Shown: positions 8,433-16,153 of the stretch, one piece after another | Layout of the letters: each line of letters starts with the position of its first letter | How positions within the stretch are numbered: position 1 is the first letter of the stretch | Assembly (NCBI GenBank): GCA_965208275.1 | Contig: OZ242331.1 | Span: 1,984,001 to 2,048,000, forward strand | Direction: 5' to 3' | DNA from: Bin5 sp022827195 | Lineage (GTDB): Bacteria > Chloroflexota > Anaerolineae > Caldilineales > Caldilineaceae | Length of the DNA: 64,000 nt | The notes under the pieces: model-generated | Seen by the model: only the letters and a program-made list of their open reading frames with translations | Databases searched by the model: none | What the model was told of the DNA's origin: nothing | Position numbers and translations under genes: made by a program

Positions 8433-9410
8433 ATGCACTCAGACTCTTTCAAAGCTGCCTTCGATCAGATAGCTGAAGCGGACCTGCCATCGACGAGCGT
8501 CCATACCGCGGTAAAGCTACTCTACGCTTGCTCTCGATCCGGCCACATCGCCCTATCTTGGTCCGATTTCATGGCCCTTGCGCGCTGTACCAACAAGCAG
8601 GCGTCGCGCCGACACCTGACGCTCCTGGGGCAAGCGGGCATTGTCAAGTACCACACAAACGAAGAGATCAGCGTCGAATTCATTGCCTACCGCGCGCACT
8701 CAGAGCGCGTAGGCGCGCACTCAGAGCGCGTAGGCGCGCACTCAGAGCGCGTAGGCGCGCACTCAGAGCGCGTGGGCGCGCACTCAGAGCGCGCGGTACT
8801 CGGAGCCTATGGGGACAATTTCGGGGACGATATCGCCCGCGCGCACTCAGAGCGCGTAGGCGCGCACTCAGAGCGCGTGGGCGCGCACTCAGAGCGCGTA
8901 GACGCGCACTCAGAGCGCGTTGGGGGGGATAAAGGGGGGGAAGGATGGATGGATGGATGGATAGATAGATTTAATAGGCTACTGAGAGATCCATCCCTCC
9001 TTCCATCCAACTACGTGCCGCCCGAAAAGGCCGAGCGCGATCTCAGCGTCGCCATGCTCTGCAGCCACCAGCTGGCCCTGCCCTTCGACCTCGCAAAGCA
9101 CATCGCAACCATCATCGACCCGACCGACATTTATTTCCACGGTCTGCGCTACATCGACGAGAGAGAGGACCCTGAGCGCGGCGACCTGGGAGTCGGTGCG
9201 CTCATCCACCGCCTCGCCAACCCGCGCGATTTCCCGCCGCAGCCGCCGACTGAACGGCAAGAGGGCGGCCCGTTTGCCGGGAAGTTCGGGCCGCGCCTTA
9301 AGGAACTCAGGTGGCGGCAGAAGAACCCCGAGGAGGCCGCGGCAATCGACGCCGAATTGGCGGCGCGGCCGCCAACCGATCGCACAGGTGAGGAGAGCGA
9401 ACGTGAATAA
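8433..9410 (+). CDS. Early protein with HTH N-terminus and AHSERVG repeats
   Basis: The first 90 residues resemble a replication- or transcription-type winged helix (LSWSDFMALARCTNKQASRRHLTLLGQAGIV). Then come nine heptapeptide repeats AHSERVG in blocks of five and four, a spacer rich in Gly/Trp/Asp, and a conserved-looking C-terminal domain ending in a charged tail. It follows the integrase by 15 bases. An N-terminal HTH with in-gene repeats is reminiscent of phage replication initiators that carry their origin, but I cannot assign a known Rep family. The stop overlaps the next start by eight bases. Confidence 0.65.
   Translation: MHSDSFKAAFDQIAEADLPSTSVHTAVKLLYACSRSGHIALSWSDFMALARCTNKQASRRHLTLLGQAGIVKYHTNEEISVEFIAYRAHSERVGAHSERVGAHSERVGAHSERVGAHSERAVLGAYGDNFGDDIARAHSERVGAHSERVGAHSERVDAHSERVGGDKGGEGWMDGWIDRFNRLLRDPSLLPSNYVPPEKAERDLSVAMLCSHQLALPFDLAKHIATIIDPTDIYFHGLRYIDEREDPERGDLGVGALIHRLANPRDFPPQPPTERQEGGPFAGKFGPRLKELRWRQKNPEEAAAIDAELAARPPTDRTGEESERE
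8694..8924 (+). repeat. 21-bp tandem repeats, two blocks
   Basis: Five units of GCGCACTCAGAGCGCGTAG plus GC (8694-8797) and four more (8841-8924), separated by about 43 bases of unrelated sequence. Units are nearly identical at the DNA level, including third codon positions, which suggests selection or recent amplification of the DNA itself. They could be iterons of a replication origin. A GGAT/AGAT microsatellite follows at about 8941-8968. Confidence 0.85.
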
Positions 9411-9795
9411 GCCCAACTACCGTCACACGCCGGCGATGGGCCCGATTTCCCAGGACCTGGGCAGCCGGTACGAAAAGCAGCTGCAGGACCTTTTGCACGC
9501 CGGCGTCTCGTGGCTGATGGCGAAGCTGGATCGGGGCGATGAGGTCGAGCTGGAAGTCGGATTCCCCCTGCTGGAAATCGACGGCAGCGCAGTCGAATAC
9601 TTCGGCATCCTCACGCCGCGCTCCGACGACGCCAAGGAGCTCGACCGACTCCTGCATGAGGCAGGTCCCTCCACCTTCACACAACGGCAAATCGTTACGC
9701 AGCGCGTTGCCTGGATCCGGTCGAGAGGGTGGGAGGAATATGTCCGAGAGGCAACAAGGTACGCCGCAGAAGTGCGGGAGGGGATGCTCCTTTGA
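9403..9795 (+). CDS. Hypothetical early phage protein
   Basis: A 130-aa protein starting at GTG with AGGAG seven bases upstream, overlapping the previous gene's end. It is mostly alpha-helical and acidic, without a motif I recognise. Overlapping neighbours place it in the early operon running from 8433 to about 10719. Confidence 0.6.
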   Translation: MNKPNYRHTPAMGPISQDLGSRYEKQLQDLLHAGVSWLMAKLDRGDEVELEVGFPLLEIDGSAVEYFGILTPRSDDAKELDRLLHEAGPSTFTQRQIVTQRVAWIRSRGWEEYVREATRYAAEVREGMLL

Positions 9796-9983
9796 CCCAC
9801 GATTCCCAACCGAGCAAGACCGTCTCGTTGCCGGCCGACATACCGGCGAAGTTGGAAGAGCCCGTTGTCCTTCTCGGCAGCATGAAGCGGGAAACCGTTG
9901 ACGGCGTTGAGCTCGGCAGGGAGACGTTGGTCATCCATCCGCGCCCGGACGAAAGTGAGACTGCAGATGAGCAAACCCTTTAA
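9792..9983 (+). CDS. Small hypothetical early protein
   Basis: A 63-aa frame that opens at a TTG overlapping the previous stop (TTGA). GGGAGGGG lies just upstream. The protein is acidic, with no recognised motif. It overlaps the next start by 17 bases, and the tight packing is the main support for it. Confidence 0.45.
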   Translation: MTHDSQPSKTVSLPADIPAKLEEPVVLLGSMKRETVDGVELGRETLVIHPRPDESETADEQTL

Positions 9984-10182
9984 GCCCCTGCCCGGCCAGA
10001 TGCCGCTCTTCGATATGCCGGCCACCGATGCCGACGAGATCCAGCGTCGCGCCGCTCAACGCAATGAAAGCCAGGCAGTCAAGTGCGCCTGGGGCAACTG
10101 CGCCGAGCCCGCAACCATCGTCCACCGCAAGAGCGGCGAGCAATTCTGCCCTCTACATGCCCAATGGTTCCTGCAACCCTGA
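9967..10182 (+). CDS. Small putative zinc-binding protein
   Basis: A 71-aa protein with CAWGNCAEPATIVHR and EQFCPLHAQW, giving a Cys-x4-Cys then Cys-x2-His arrangement that could bind one zinc. The segment before it, PLPGQMPLFDMPATDADE, looks flexible. Such mini zinc fingers are frequent in phage early regions; the partner is unknown. Confidence 0.6.
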   Translation: MSKPFKPLPGQMPLFDMPATDADEIQRRAAQRNESQAVKCAWGNCAEPATIVHRKSGEQFCPLHAQWFLQP

Positions 10183-10195
10183 GCTCTTCACCGGC

Positions 10196-10552
10196 ATGAA
10201 ATACATCAACCTCACACCACACGCCCTTTACATCTACGCAAGAGACGGCGATCGCCATCCCTCACTGCGGCTGCCCGCTCCCGATTACTTCGACGACGTC
10301 CCCCGCGCCGCCGCCCGCTACATCCCATACTTGGAAGGAGGCCACATGGTCCCTGTCTCCCACGCCGTTCGCCTGCGCCCCGACGAGCTGCCGCCCCCGC
10401 GACCCGGGGTAACTTACATCTGCTCGACGCTGGTTGCCGCGCTCGCCGCCAGACCCGACTTCCTGTCACCCGGCAAACCAGTCCGCGACAGCCGCGGCAG
10501 AAGGCTCGGCTGCCTCGGCCTCATTGGCCACGCCCGATTGGAGAACCCATGA
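10196..10552 (+). CDS. Conserved phage hypothetical protein
   Basis: A 118-aa protein beginning MKYINLTPHALYIYARD, a start shared by a broad group of short phage proteins of unknown function. Its end, GRRLGCLGLIGHARLENP, is also typical. The ATG at 10196 is chosen over an earlier ATG in the same frame because the conserved match begins there. The stop overlaps the next ATG (ATGA). Confidence 0.6.
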   Translation: MKYINLTPHALYIYARDGDRHPSLRLPAPDYFDDVPRAAARYIPYLEGGHMVPVSHAVRLRPDELPPPRPGVTYICSTLVAALAARPDFLSPGKPVRDSRGRRLGCLGLIGHARLENP

Positions 10553-10719
10553 CCAGCGACACGTTCATCGCGGCCCTCGTCCTCCTCGTCGCGCTATCGT
10601 GCGTTTGCTGCCTTTTCATCTGGGGCGACGAAGATCCCGAACAGGACCTGGACCAGGAGCGCCGCCACTACGACCGCACCGACGAGCCCCCCTTCTGGGG
10701 GGATGACTTCCTCCCATAG
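10549..10719 (+). CDS. Small single-pass membrane protein
   Basis: A 56-aa protein: one transmembrane helix (FIAALVLLVALSCVCCLFIW, about residues 6-25) followed by a very acidic cytoplasmic tail ending PPFWGDDFLP. Translation is coupled to the preceding gene by an ATGA overlap. It could be a small membrane effector such as a superinfection-exclusion or holin-like factor, which is speculative. Confidence 0.6.
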   Translation: MTSDTFIAALVLLVALSCVCCLFIWGDEDPEQDLDQERRHYDRTDEPPFWGDDFLP

Positions 10720-10756
10720 AGTTGGCCCATGCCATGTCCAACGAGGAGATGACAAA

Positions 10757-11098
10757 ATGCTAAAGGAAAATGTCCCACGCACCATCGCCGGGGAAGGCCG
10801 GACGCGGGTGGTGCTGGTTGACGGCCAGCAACTCAGCCCAGATCTCTCACAAGAACTCTGGAATCACAGCCCCGACGGTTTCAACTGGGGATACGGTGGA
10901 TCTGGCCCTGCCCAGCTGGCCCTTGCCATTGGATTGCTCTATTTGGACAACACGCGGCTGGCCGTAGCCGCCCACCAGGCGTTCAAATGGGACTTTATCG
11001 CCTGCCTATCGTTCGGCGATGATTTCAATCTCAACACGGACGCCGTCAAGAGCTGGTTCGAAGCCTGGTTAGCTGACCACGAGGAGATGAACAAATGA
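10757..11098 (+). CDS. DUF6166-like phage protein
   Basis: A 113-aa protein with FNWGYGGSGPAQLALAIGLLYLD in its centre, the hallmark of the DUF6166 group found in phages and plasmids, followed by a helix AAHQAFKWDFIACL. GAGGAG lies eight bases before the ATG. Function is unknown; the family may handle nucleic acid. It overlaps the next gene by ATGA. Confidence 0.7.
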   Translation: MLKENVPRTIAGEGRTRVVLVDGQQLSPDLSQELWNHSPDGFNWGYGGSGPAQLALAIGLLYLDNTRLAVAAHQAFKWDFIACLSFGDDFNLNTDAVKSWFEAWLADHEEMNK

Positions 11099-11304
11099 CC
11101 CCGACAATTGGCAAGCCCGACGACCGGGAGGTCCGATTCAAGGAAGACCTGAGACTTCTGGCTAGGCGCGACGTCTCGGGAGCAGAGCCAACGATGAGGG
11201 TGCGAGTCTATAGACCTGATGGAATCGTGATGACGTTCTTCGACTTCAGGCCGTCGGATTTCGAAGACCTGTTTGACTTCGTCGAGGAGAGTCCTGCACC
11301 ATGA
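11095..11304 (+). CDS. Small hypothetical phage protein
   Basis: A 69-aa protein, beta-rich in the middle (MRVRVYRPDGIVMTFFDF), with an acidic C-terminus. GAGGAG sits eight bases before the ATG and it overlaps genes on both sides. No family recognised. Confidence 0.55.
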   Translation: MTPTIGKPDDREVRFKEDLRLLARRDVSGAEPTMRVRVYRPDGIVMTFFDFRPSDFEDLFDFVEESPAP

Positions 11305-11732
11305 CCCAGCCAGCCCTGCTTGAACACCACGCCCTCCCACCGGCCAGGACCAGGCTCCGCTCCCGCACTCAGTCCGCCAGGCAACGCATCTACGCCGAGG
11401 GCCGCAAGGTCAAGGTCCTTCGCCACAAGAGCGGCCGCTACATTTTCGTTGTCTTGTACGGCGACACTCCGCTCTACGTTTCGACCGAACAGTTTCCGAA
11501 AAGGGGCGACTCCAAAGCCGCCGGCAAGGCCTTCATGCGCGACCTGCCCGACGACTGGGTCGTCCGCCGCGGCGGCCCGGAGGTATACCGCGGCTACTGC
11601 TACCACTGTCTCGCAAAAGGGAAGGTGGCACTGGCGGCCTCCCACCGCAACGGGCACAAGGCCTTTAAGTGCCGCAAATGCTACGACGAGCACCATCCGG
11701 GGCTCCTAGAGAAATGGGGGGATGTCGATTAG
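11301..11732 (+). CDS. Putative zinc-ribbon phage protein
   Basis: A 143-aa basic protein. The N-terminal half contains strands like KVKVLRHKSGRYIFVVLYG. The C-terminal third has two Cys pairs, CYHC and CRKC, about 20 residues apart, forming a probable zinc ribbon. This favours nucleic-acid binding, and the gene lies in the early operon, where a transcription or replication accessory would fit. Confidence 0.6.
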   Translation: MTQPALLEHHALPPARTRLRSRTQSARQRIYAEGRKVKVLRHKSGRYIFVVLYGDTPLYVSTEQFPKRGDSKAAGKAFMRDLPDDWVVRRGGPEVYRGYCYHCLAKGKVALAASHRNGHKAFKCRKCYDEHHPGLLEKWGDVD

Positions 11733-11774
11733 TTGAGACGGGAATCGTGTCCGGAACCGAAAGGAGAGGTATGG

Positions 11775-11942
11775 ATGGCGGCCGACGGCATGGACTCGGA
11801 GCTGCCGCTCCATGACCCGCGATGCGCGGCCTCGCCGCACCGTCGACTCTGCTTTTGCCAAGATCGCGGCGAAAACGAGTGCTGCTACTGCGGGCTTGAT
11901 GCGCCCAAGAAGAAGGAGGCTATCAGACGGAATGGAATATGA
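11775..11942 (+). CDS. Small Cys-rich hypothetical protein
   Basis: A 55-aa frame with CAASPHRRLCFCQ and CCYCGLDAPKKK, enough Cys to bind zinc. AAGGAGAGG lies eight bases upstream of the ATG at 11775. It overlaps the next gene slightly. It could belong to the small zinc-finger class seen earlier in the same operon. Confidence 0.5.
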   Translation: MAADGMDSELPLHDPRCAASPHRRLCFCQDRGENECCYCGLDAPKKKEAIRRNGI

Positions 11943-12225
11943 GGGTTGGGCTATCGTCGAGTTGATGGGCCGCCGAACATTCGGCGGCAGGGTGTCCGAA
12001 GTGGACATGTACGGGGGAAAACTTTTGCGCCTGGACGTGTTCGGCAAGGAGGGCGAAGAGCCGGAGCTCACGCAGTATTACGGCTCGGCCGCCATCTACT
12101 GCATCACGCCGGCGGCCGAGGAAACGGCCCGCGAGGTGGGCAGCCGGTCGCTGCCGAGGACTGTACCGGCAGCGCCCATCCAGTTGCCCTTTTCGGAAGG
12201 TCCTGAGATCGATATCTATGACTGA
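11932..12225 (+). CDS. Conserved phage hypothetical protein
   Basis: A 97-aa protein. The first 60 residues (YEGWAIVELMGRRTFGGRVS, then KLLRLDVFG, then YYGSAAIYCITPA) look like a small beta-barrel found repeatedly in phages and plasmids, with no known function. The tail is Pro-rich and ends acidic. The start at 11932 removes an out-of-character basic extension. Confidence 0.6.
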   Translation: MEYEGWAIVELMGRRTFGGRVSEVDMYGGKLLRLDVFGKEGEEPELTQYYGSAAIYCITPAAEETAREVGSRSLPRTVPAAPIQLPFSEGPEIDIYD

Positions 12226-12233
12226 GAGCGAAT

Positions 12234-12614
12234 ATGGATAGAAAAGAGTATAGGTCTTCGGCAGGCCGCCAGGCGCAGCCGGTTTCGAAGGACGTCCGCA
12301 TCCTGCACTGGCGCAACAACGGCTATGCGGGCAAGTGGCGCCACCTCACATTTATCGTCGCCGACGAGGTGCACGCCGGCTTCTTTTGGCGCCATGTCAG
12401 CGTGTCCAGGCGCGACAGGGGGATGCCGTCGTACGAGGACCTCAAGAAGGCGAAGGAGTTGACGATCGGCGACGACAGAGCGGCTATTCAGGTCTTTCCC
12501 CAAGCCGACAAGCACAGGGACTTTTCGAACGAGGTCGGGTGTGAGGTCTTGCACCTGTGGTCTCCGGAGGACGACTCCGTACTGCCAGACTTCCGTCTGG
12601 CCGGCACGATTTAG
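12234..12614 (+). CDS. DUF7694-like phage protein
   Basis: A 126-aa protein with WRHLTFIVAD, SYEDLKKAKELTIGDDRAAI and QVFPQADKHRDF, the ordered motifs of a conserved short phage/plasmid family that I associate with DUF7694. Function is unknown. It is one of the last plus-strand genes before the regulatory region at 12957-13345. Confidence 0.6.
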   Translation: MDRKEYRSSAGRQAQPVSKDVRILHWRNNGYAGKWRHLTFIVADEVHAGFFWRHVSVSRRDRGMPSYEDLKKAKELTIGDDRAAIQVFPQADKHRDFSNEVGCEVLHLWSPEDDSVLPDFRLAGTI

Positions 12615-12623
12615 GGGGAGGCG

Positions 12624-12944
12624 ATGATTCCGATCGAGGTTGCGCGGCGAAACGGGCTTCTTATCAGCCACCAGATTGGCGACAAACGGATTGGCTGGCG
12701 GTCGGCGCTGTACGCCAACCCGCAGGCAGGGGATCGATTGATGGTGCGCCGGCTCCCGGGCCTGCCTGTCCATTTGTCGTTGAAATGTCCCCCGGGGTTT
12801 GCGTTACGCGCAGACTTCGGCCGGATCAGCATGTTTGCAATCCGCCGACCGGGCGTAAGGGGATACCCTGACTTGGGCGTGGTAGCGATTCCGGTTGTTG
12901 GGGCGCGCACGAGGCTTTGCGACTTACCAGACTTACCAGGTTGA
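12624..12944 (+). CDS. Hypothetical phage protein
   Basis: A 106-aa basic protein with a good ribosome-binding site (GGGGGAGG four bases before the ATG). No family recognised. It is the last gene of the leftmost plus-strand block and converges on the minus-strand HTH gene, from which it is separated by 12 bases. Confidence 0.55.
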   Translation: MIPIEVARRNGLLISHQIGDKRIGWRSALYANPQAGDRLMVRRLPGLPVHLSLKCPPGFALRADFGRISMFAIRRPGVRGYPDLGVVAIPVVGARTRLCDLPDLPG

Positions 12945-12956
12945 TTGCGGTTGCGG

Positions 12957-13217
12957 TTAGTCTTGGTCGATTTGTGAATTGAGCTGGCGGAGCAAGATCC
13001 GGGCGGCTCTTGCGGGGAGTTGGAGGGTCACCGTTGCATCGGGCTTTGCGGGAGCGGCGATGGCTGCGTCCCATGCCTGCCTGAATGTCTTGTCCCGTTT
13101 CCTGGCCGATGTGACCGTCGACCATGGCAGCCCCATAAGGCGCGCCGCTCTCTTTGGGGACCCGGTCTGTTTTAGTTTGGCGATGAATTCGGGCTTCCAC
13201 GATCCGGCGTAGGACAT
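12957..13217 (-). CDS. Small HTH protein, candidate phage regulator
   Basis: An 86-aa basic protein with a helix-turn-helix (SPKRAARLMGLPWSTVTSAR) of the type seen in phage DNA-binding and small-terminase-like proteins. It is the only minus-strand gene in the head-tail half of the element. The upstream TATAAT (13224-13229, minus strand) lies six bases from the ATG, so the transcript would begin at or next to the start codon (leaderless), and no -35 is visible. The operator palindrome at 13259-13282 lies about 50 bases upstream, shared with the divergent late promoter. Autoregulation is a reasonable inference, not shown. Confidence 0.6.
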   Translation of the reverse strand: MSYAGSWKPEFIAKLKQTGSPKRAARLMGLPWSTVTSARKRDKTFRQAWDAAIAAPAKPDATVTLQLPARAARILLRQLNSQIDQD

Positions 13218-13258
13218 GCGCCCATTATACTCCACGCCGCGATGCGGCGGCGGCTGTG

Positions 13259-13345
13259 AATGCGTACCGATCGGTACGCATTTTTGCGTTAGCGGTACGC
13301 ATTTGGGGCAAATCCATTGACGCGCCGATCGCCACAGCGTATCTT
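13259..13345 (+). promoter_or_regulatory. Late operator-promoter module, copy 1
   Basis: A perfect 24-bp palindrome (13259-13282, centred on GTACCGATCGGTAC) is followed by a second, imperfect site (13285-13301, sharing GGTACGCA). Then come TTGACG (13317-13322), a 17-bp spacer and TATCTT (13340-13345). The two site centres are about 22 bp apart and lie near -81 and -59 relative to the likely start, suiting an upstream activator. The whole module recurs almost unchanged at 21443-21529. Confidence 0.75.
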
Positions 13346-13386
13346 GCGAATGCGACGACCTCTCATCATCGAAAGCACGTGCGAGG

Positions 13387-13845
13387 ATGCGCCAGGCGAA
13401 GACTTCCAACGAAAAGTGGCTTGAAGGCGGCCGCGGACCGAAACAGGACGAGGCGATGCAGGGGCTGGAGAAGATGCCGCCCTGTCCGCCGCGCATCCAG
13501 GGACGGGCGCGAACCATCTGGCGCGCGACGGGAAAGATGCTGATCGAGGCGGGGATGCTGGCCCGGGCGGACCTGGGGCTGCTCGAGCGCTACGCAGGCC
13601 TGCGGGCCGGCCATGAGTCGGTGATGCAGCAGCTGAGCGCCGCGGCGCACGACTTCGAGGATACGGCGCAGGCATCGATGCGGGCCTACGCGCTGAAGAC
13701 CTCCTCGGAGCTGCGCCAGATCGAGGAGTCACTGGGGCTGAACCCGGTGTCCCGGGCGCGAATGGGCAAGCACCAGCCGGCGGCCAAGAAGGACCAGCTG
13801 AGCGAGCTGCGTGAAAAGCGAGAGAAGCTCAAGGCGACAGCGTGA
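13387..13845 (+). CDS. terS: Terminase small subunit, P27 family
   Basis: A 152-aa protein with P27-family features: IWRATGKMLIEAGMLARAD, a helix LLERYAGLRAG, and the end SLGLNPVSRARMG, which matches the family's C-terminal GL-x-P-x-SR-x-R. It recognises phage DNA ends and recruits the large subunit. It is the first gene after the promoter at 13317-13345, starting the packaging and head operon. Confidence 0.85.
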   Translation: MRQAKTSNEKWLEGGRGPKQDEAMQGLEKMPPCPPRIQGRARTIWRATGKMLIEAGMLARADLGLLERYAGLRAGHESVMQQLSAAAHDFEDTAQASMRAYALKTSSELRQIEESLGLNPVSRARMGKHQPAAKKDQLSELREKREKLKATA

Positions 13846-13862
13846 TGAAGGGGTGTAGCTGA

Positions 13863-14318
13863 ATGGCAAAAGGCCTGACGACAAATGACCTGCACGAGAT
13901 CCTGACGGGTCTGGTGGACCCGGAGCTGATCGACGGGTCGGGAGACGTGGCCGAAATGACGGCCGAGTCGATGTTTCTGGCCGGTACGGCGCTGAATATG
14001 ATCGGGGCGCGTCTGATCAAGGACGCGAAGGCGGCGATGCTGCCGCGCTACCGGGGCAAGTCAGGCAAGCAGGTGCGGGGCCGCCTGGTAGTGCAGTGGA
14101 GCCCGGGCGGGCCGACGATTTCGCTGGTTCGGGCGGCGGTCGAGGCGGCCTATCCTCCGGGGGTGAGGCCCGACTTCTGGAAGCCCGGCCAGTCGAAGGA
14201 GGGCCTGAAGATCGAGATTGCCAGCCGGTCGATGCGCCAAGCGCCGAAGAGGCGGCGGCAAGCAAAGGCCGCATCAAAGGGCAGTGTCGAGAACCGGCTG
14301 GAAGACGAAAGTGGCTAA
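13863..14318 (+). CDS. Hypothetical protein between terminase genes
   Basis: A 151-aa protein with GAAGGGG ten bases before the ATG. No family recognised. The N-terminus is helical (TTNDLHEILTGLVDPEL) and the C-terminal 30 residues are strongly basic (RQAPKRRRQAKAASKG), suggesting nucleic-acid contact. Its place between TerS and TerL suggests a packaging accessory. Confidence 0.6.
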   Translation: MAKGLTTNDLHEILTGLVDPELIDGSGDVAEMTAESMFLAGTALNMIGARLIKDAKAAMLPRYRGKSGKQVRGRLVVQWSPGGPTISLVRAAVEAAYPPGVRPDFWKPGQSKEGLKIEIASRSMRQAPKRRRQAKAASKGSVENRLEDESG

Positions 14319-14348
14319 TCGGGCGGTTGATGGCCGCCGAGCGAACAC

Positions 14349-16049
14349 TTGGCAAAGTGCGAGCAGTATTGGATGAGAGAAACGGGTGCAGGTAAAGCGG
14401 TCGACCTCTATATCGACGACGTGATGTCGGGCCGGGTGGTGACAGGGCGGCTGGAGCGGCTGATGGTGGAGCGCCAGCTGGAAGACCTGCAGACCGGCGC
14501 GGCGCGGGGGCTCGTCTGGCGCCCGGAGCTGGGGCAGCTGGTGGTCGAGTTCTGCGGCATGCTGAACCACAGCAAGGGCAAGTGGTCTGGCAAGCCGCTG
14601 GCGCTCGAGCCCTGGCAGGAGTTCCTCGTCACGACACTGTACGGGTGGCTGCGGGATGACGGGACGCGCCGCTTCAGACGCTGTTACCTGGAGGTGGCGC
14701 GCAAGAACGGCAAGTCGACGCTGGCCGCGGCCCTTGCGCTGTACGCCCTGGTGGCCGACGGCGAGCCGGGGGCTGAGGTCTACTGCGGCGCAACCAAGAA
14801 GGAGCAGGCCAAGATCATCTTCGCCGAGTCGCAGCGGATGGCGCGAGCGTCGACGTCGCTGAACGGTGTGCTGACGGTGCACACGCATTCGATCTTTATC
14901 CGCGACACGGCTTCCCGGTTTGTGCCCCTGTCGGCCGACGACAAGCACGCCAGCGGCCACCATGTGCACATGTGCATCATGGACGAGCTGCACGAGCACA
15001 GGACCGATGAACTTTGGAACGTCATGATCACCGGCATGGGCTCGAGAGAGCAGCCGCTGATGCTGTCGACGACGACGGCGGGGGAGGATGAGCTGTCTAT
15101 CTGCGGCCAGGAGCGGGACTACGCGGAGCGCGTGCTCGAGGGCACGGTCGAGGCCGACGCCTTCTTCCCGGCCGTGTACGCGATCGACGAGGAGTCGGAG
15201 TGGCAGGACGAAGGCGCCTGGCGCAAGGCGAACCCCAACCTGGGTGTCTCGGTCTTCCTTGACAACATGCGCGAGCTGGCCGACGAGGCCAGGGAGAACA
15301 TGCGCAAGCTGCACGCGTTCCTGCGCTACCGGCTGAACGCGTGGGTGTCGTCGACGGCGCGCTGGTTTCGGGCCGAGGTCTGGGACCGCTGCATGGGCGC
15401 GGTCGACGAGGAGGCGCTGGCCGGCAAGCGCTGCTGGGGGGGCCTGGACCTGGCCACGGTTGAGGACATCGCGGCCTGGGTTCTGATATTTGAGCCGGAC
15501 GATCACGGCGTGTATCCCGTTTTAAGCCGCTTCTTCGTGCCTCAGGACTCCATAGCCCGCCGCAGCCAAAAGGTAAGCGTGCCGTACGACATGTGGGCCA
15601 GGGAAGGGCATCTGATCCCGACGCCCGGCGGCGTAATCGACCACGACTTCATTTTTGAGACGATCGACTCGGACTCACGGCGCTTCAGCATCCAGGACAT
15701 CGCTTTCGACCGCTACGGCGCGGCGAGCATTTACAACCGCGCCGAGCAGATCGGGCTGACGATGGTGGCGATGGGCCAGGGCTACCTGAGCATGTCCGGG
15801 CCGTCGAAGGAGCTCGAGCGGCTTGTTCTGCAGGAGAAGATCGCGTACGGCGAGCAGCCGGTCATGCGCTGGATGGGCCACAACGTGGTTGTCGTGCAAG
15901 ACCCTGCCGACAATATCAAGCCGCACAAGGCCAGGTCCAAAGAAAAGATAGACGGGGTTGTGGCGCTGATCATGGGCCTCGACAGGGCGATGCGTCACGC
16001 AGGTCCCAAGCGGTCGGTGTATGAGGACCGCGGCGTGGAGATGGTGTAG
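14349..16049 (+). CDS. terL: Terminase large subunit
   Basis: This 566-aa protein has the ATPase Walker A ARKNGKST at residues 117-124 and Walker B MCIMDE around 208-213, followed by a coupling motif in ST-x-x-T at LMLSTTTAG. The C-terminal nuclease domain carries Asp residues in GGLDLATVED and the IAFDRYGA segment. It cuts and pumps phage DNA into procapsids. Length fits the Terminase_1 group of HK97-like phages. The start is uncertain: TTG at 14349, or the ATG eight codons later. Confidence 0.93.
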   Translation: MAKCEQYWMRETGAGKAVDLYIDDVMSGRVVTGRLERLMVERQLEDLQTGAARGLVWRPELGQLVVEFCGMLNHSKGKWSGKPLALEPWQEFLVTTLYGWLRDDGTRRFRRCYLEVARKNGKSTLAAALALYALVADGEPGAEVYCGATKKEQAKIIFAESQRMARASTSLNGVLTVHTHSIFIRDTASRFVPLSADDKHASGHHVHMCIMDELHEHRTDELWNVMITGMGSREQPLMLSTTTAGEDELSICGQERDYAERVLEGTVEADAFFPAVYAIDEESEWQDEGAWRKANPNLGVSVFLDNMRELADEARENMRKLHAFLRYRLNAWVSSTARWFRAEVWDRCMGAVDEEALAGKRCWGGLDLATVEDIAAWVLIFEPDDHGVYPVLSRFFVPQDSIARRSQKVSVPYDMWAREGHLIPTPGGVIDHDFIFETIDSDSRRFSIQDIAFDRYGAASIYNRAEQIGLTMVAMGQGYLSMSGPSKELERLVLQEKIAYGEQPVMRWMGHNVVVVQDPADNIKPHKARSKEKIDGVVALIMGLDRAMRHAGPKRSVYEDRGVEMV

Positions 16050-16153
16050 GGGGAAGGAAGTCCATTTGGAGGGGCACCCCAAAGCGCGGGGGACAGCCGA
16101 CCAGATTCAGGCTCCAGGAGCTGGGTGTGACGGTAGAAGCCCCAAAAGGCTGA

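Noticed and set aside
8694..8924. CRISPR array
   Set aside because: The repeats are directly abutting 21-bp units inside a coding frame, with no spacers and no cas genes.
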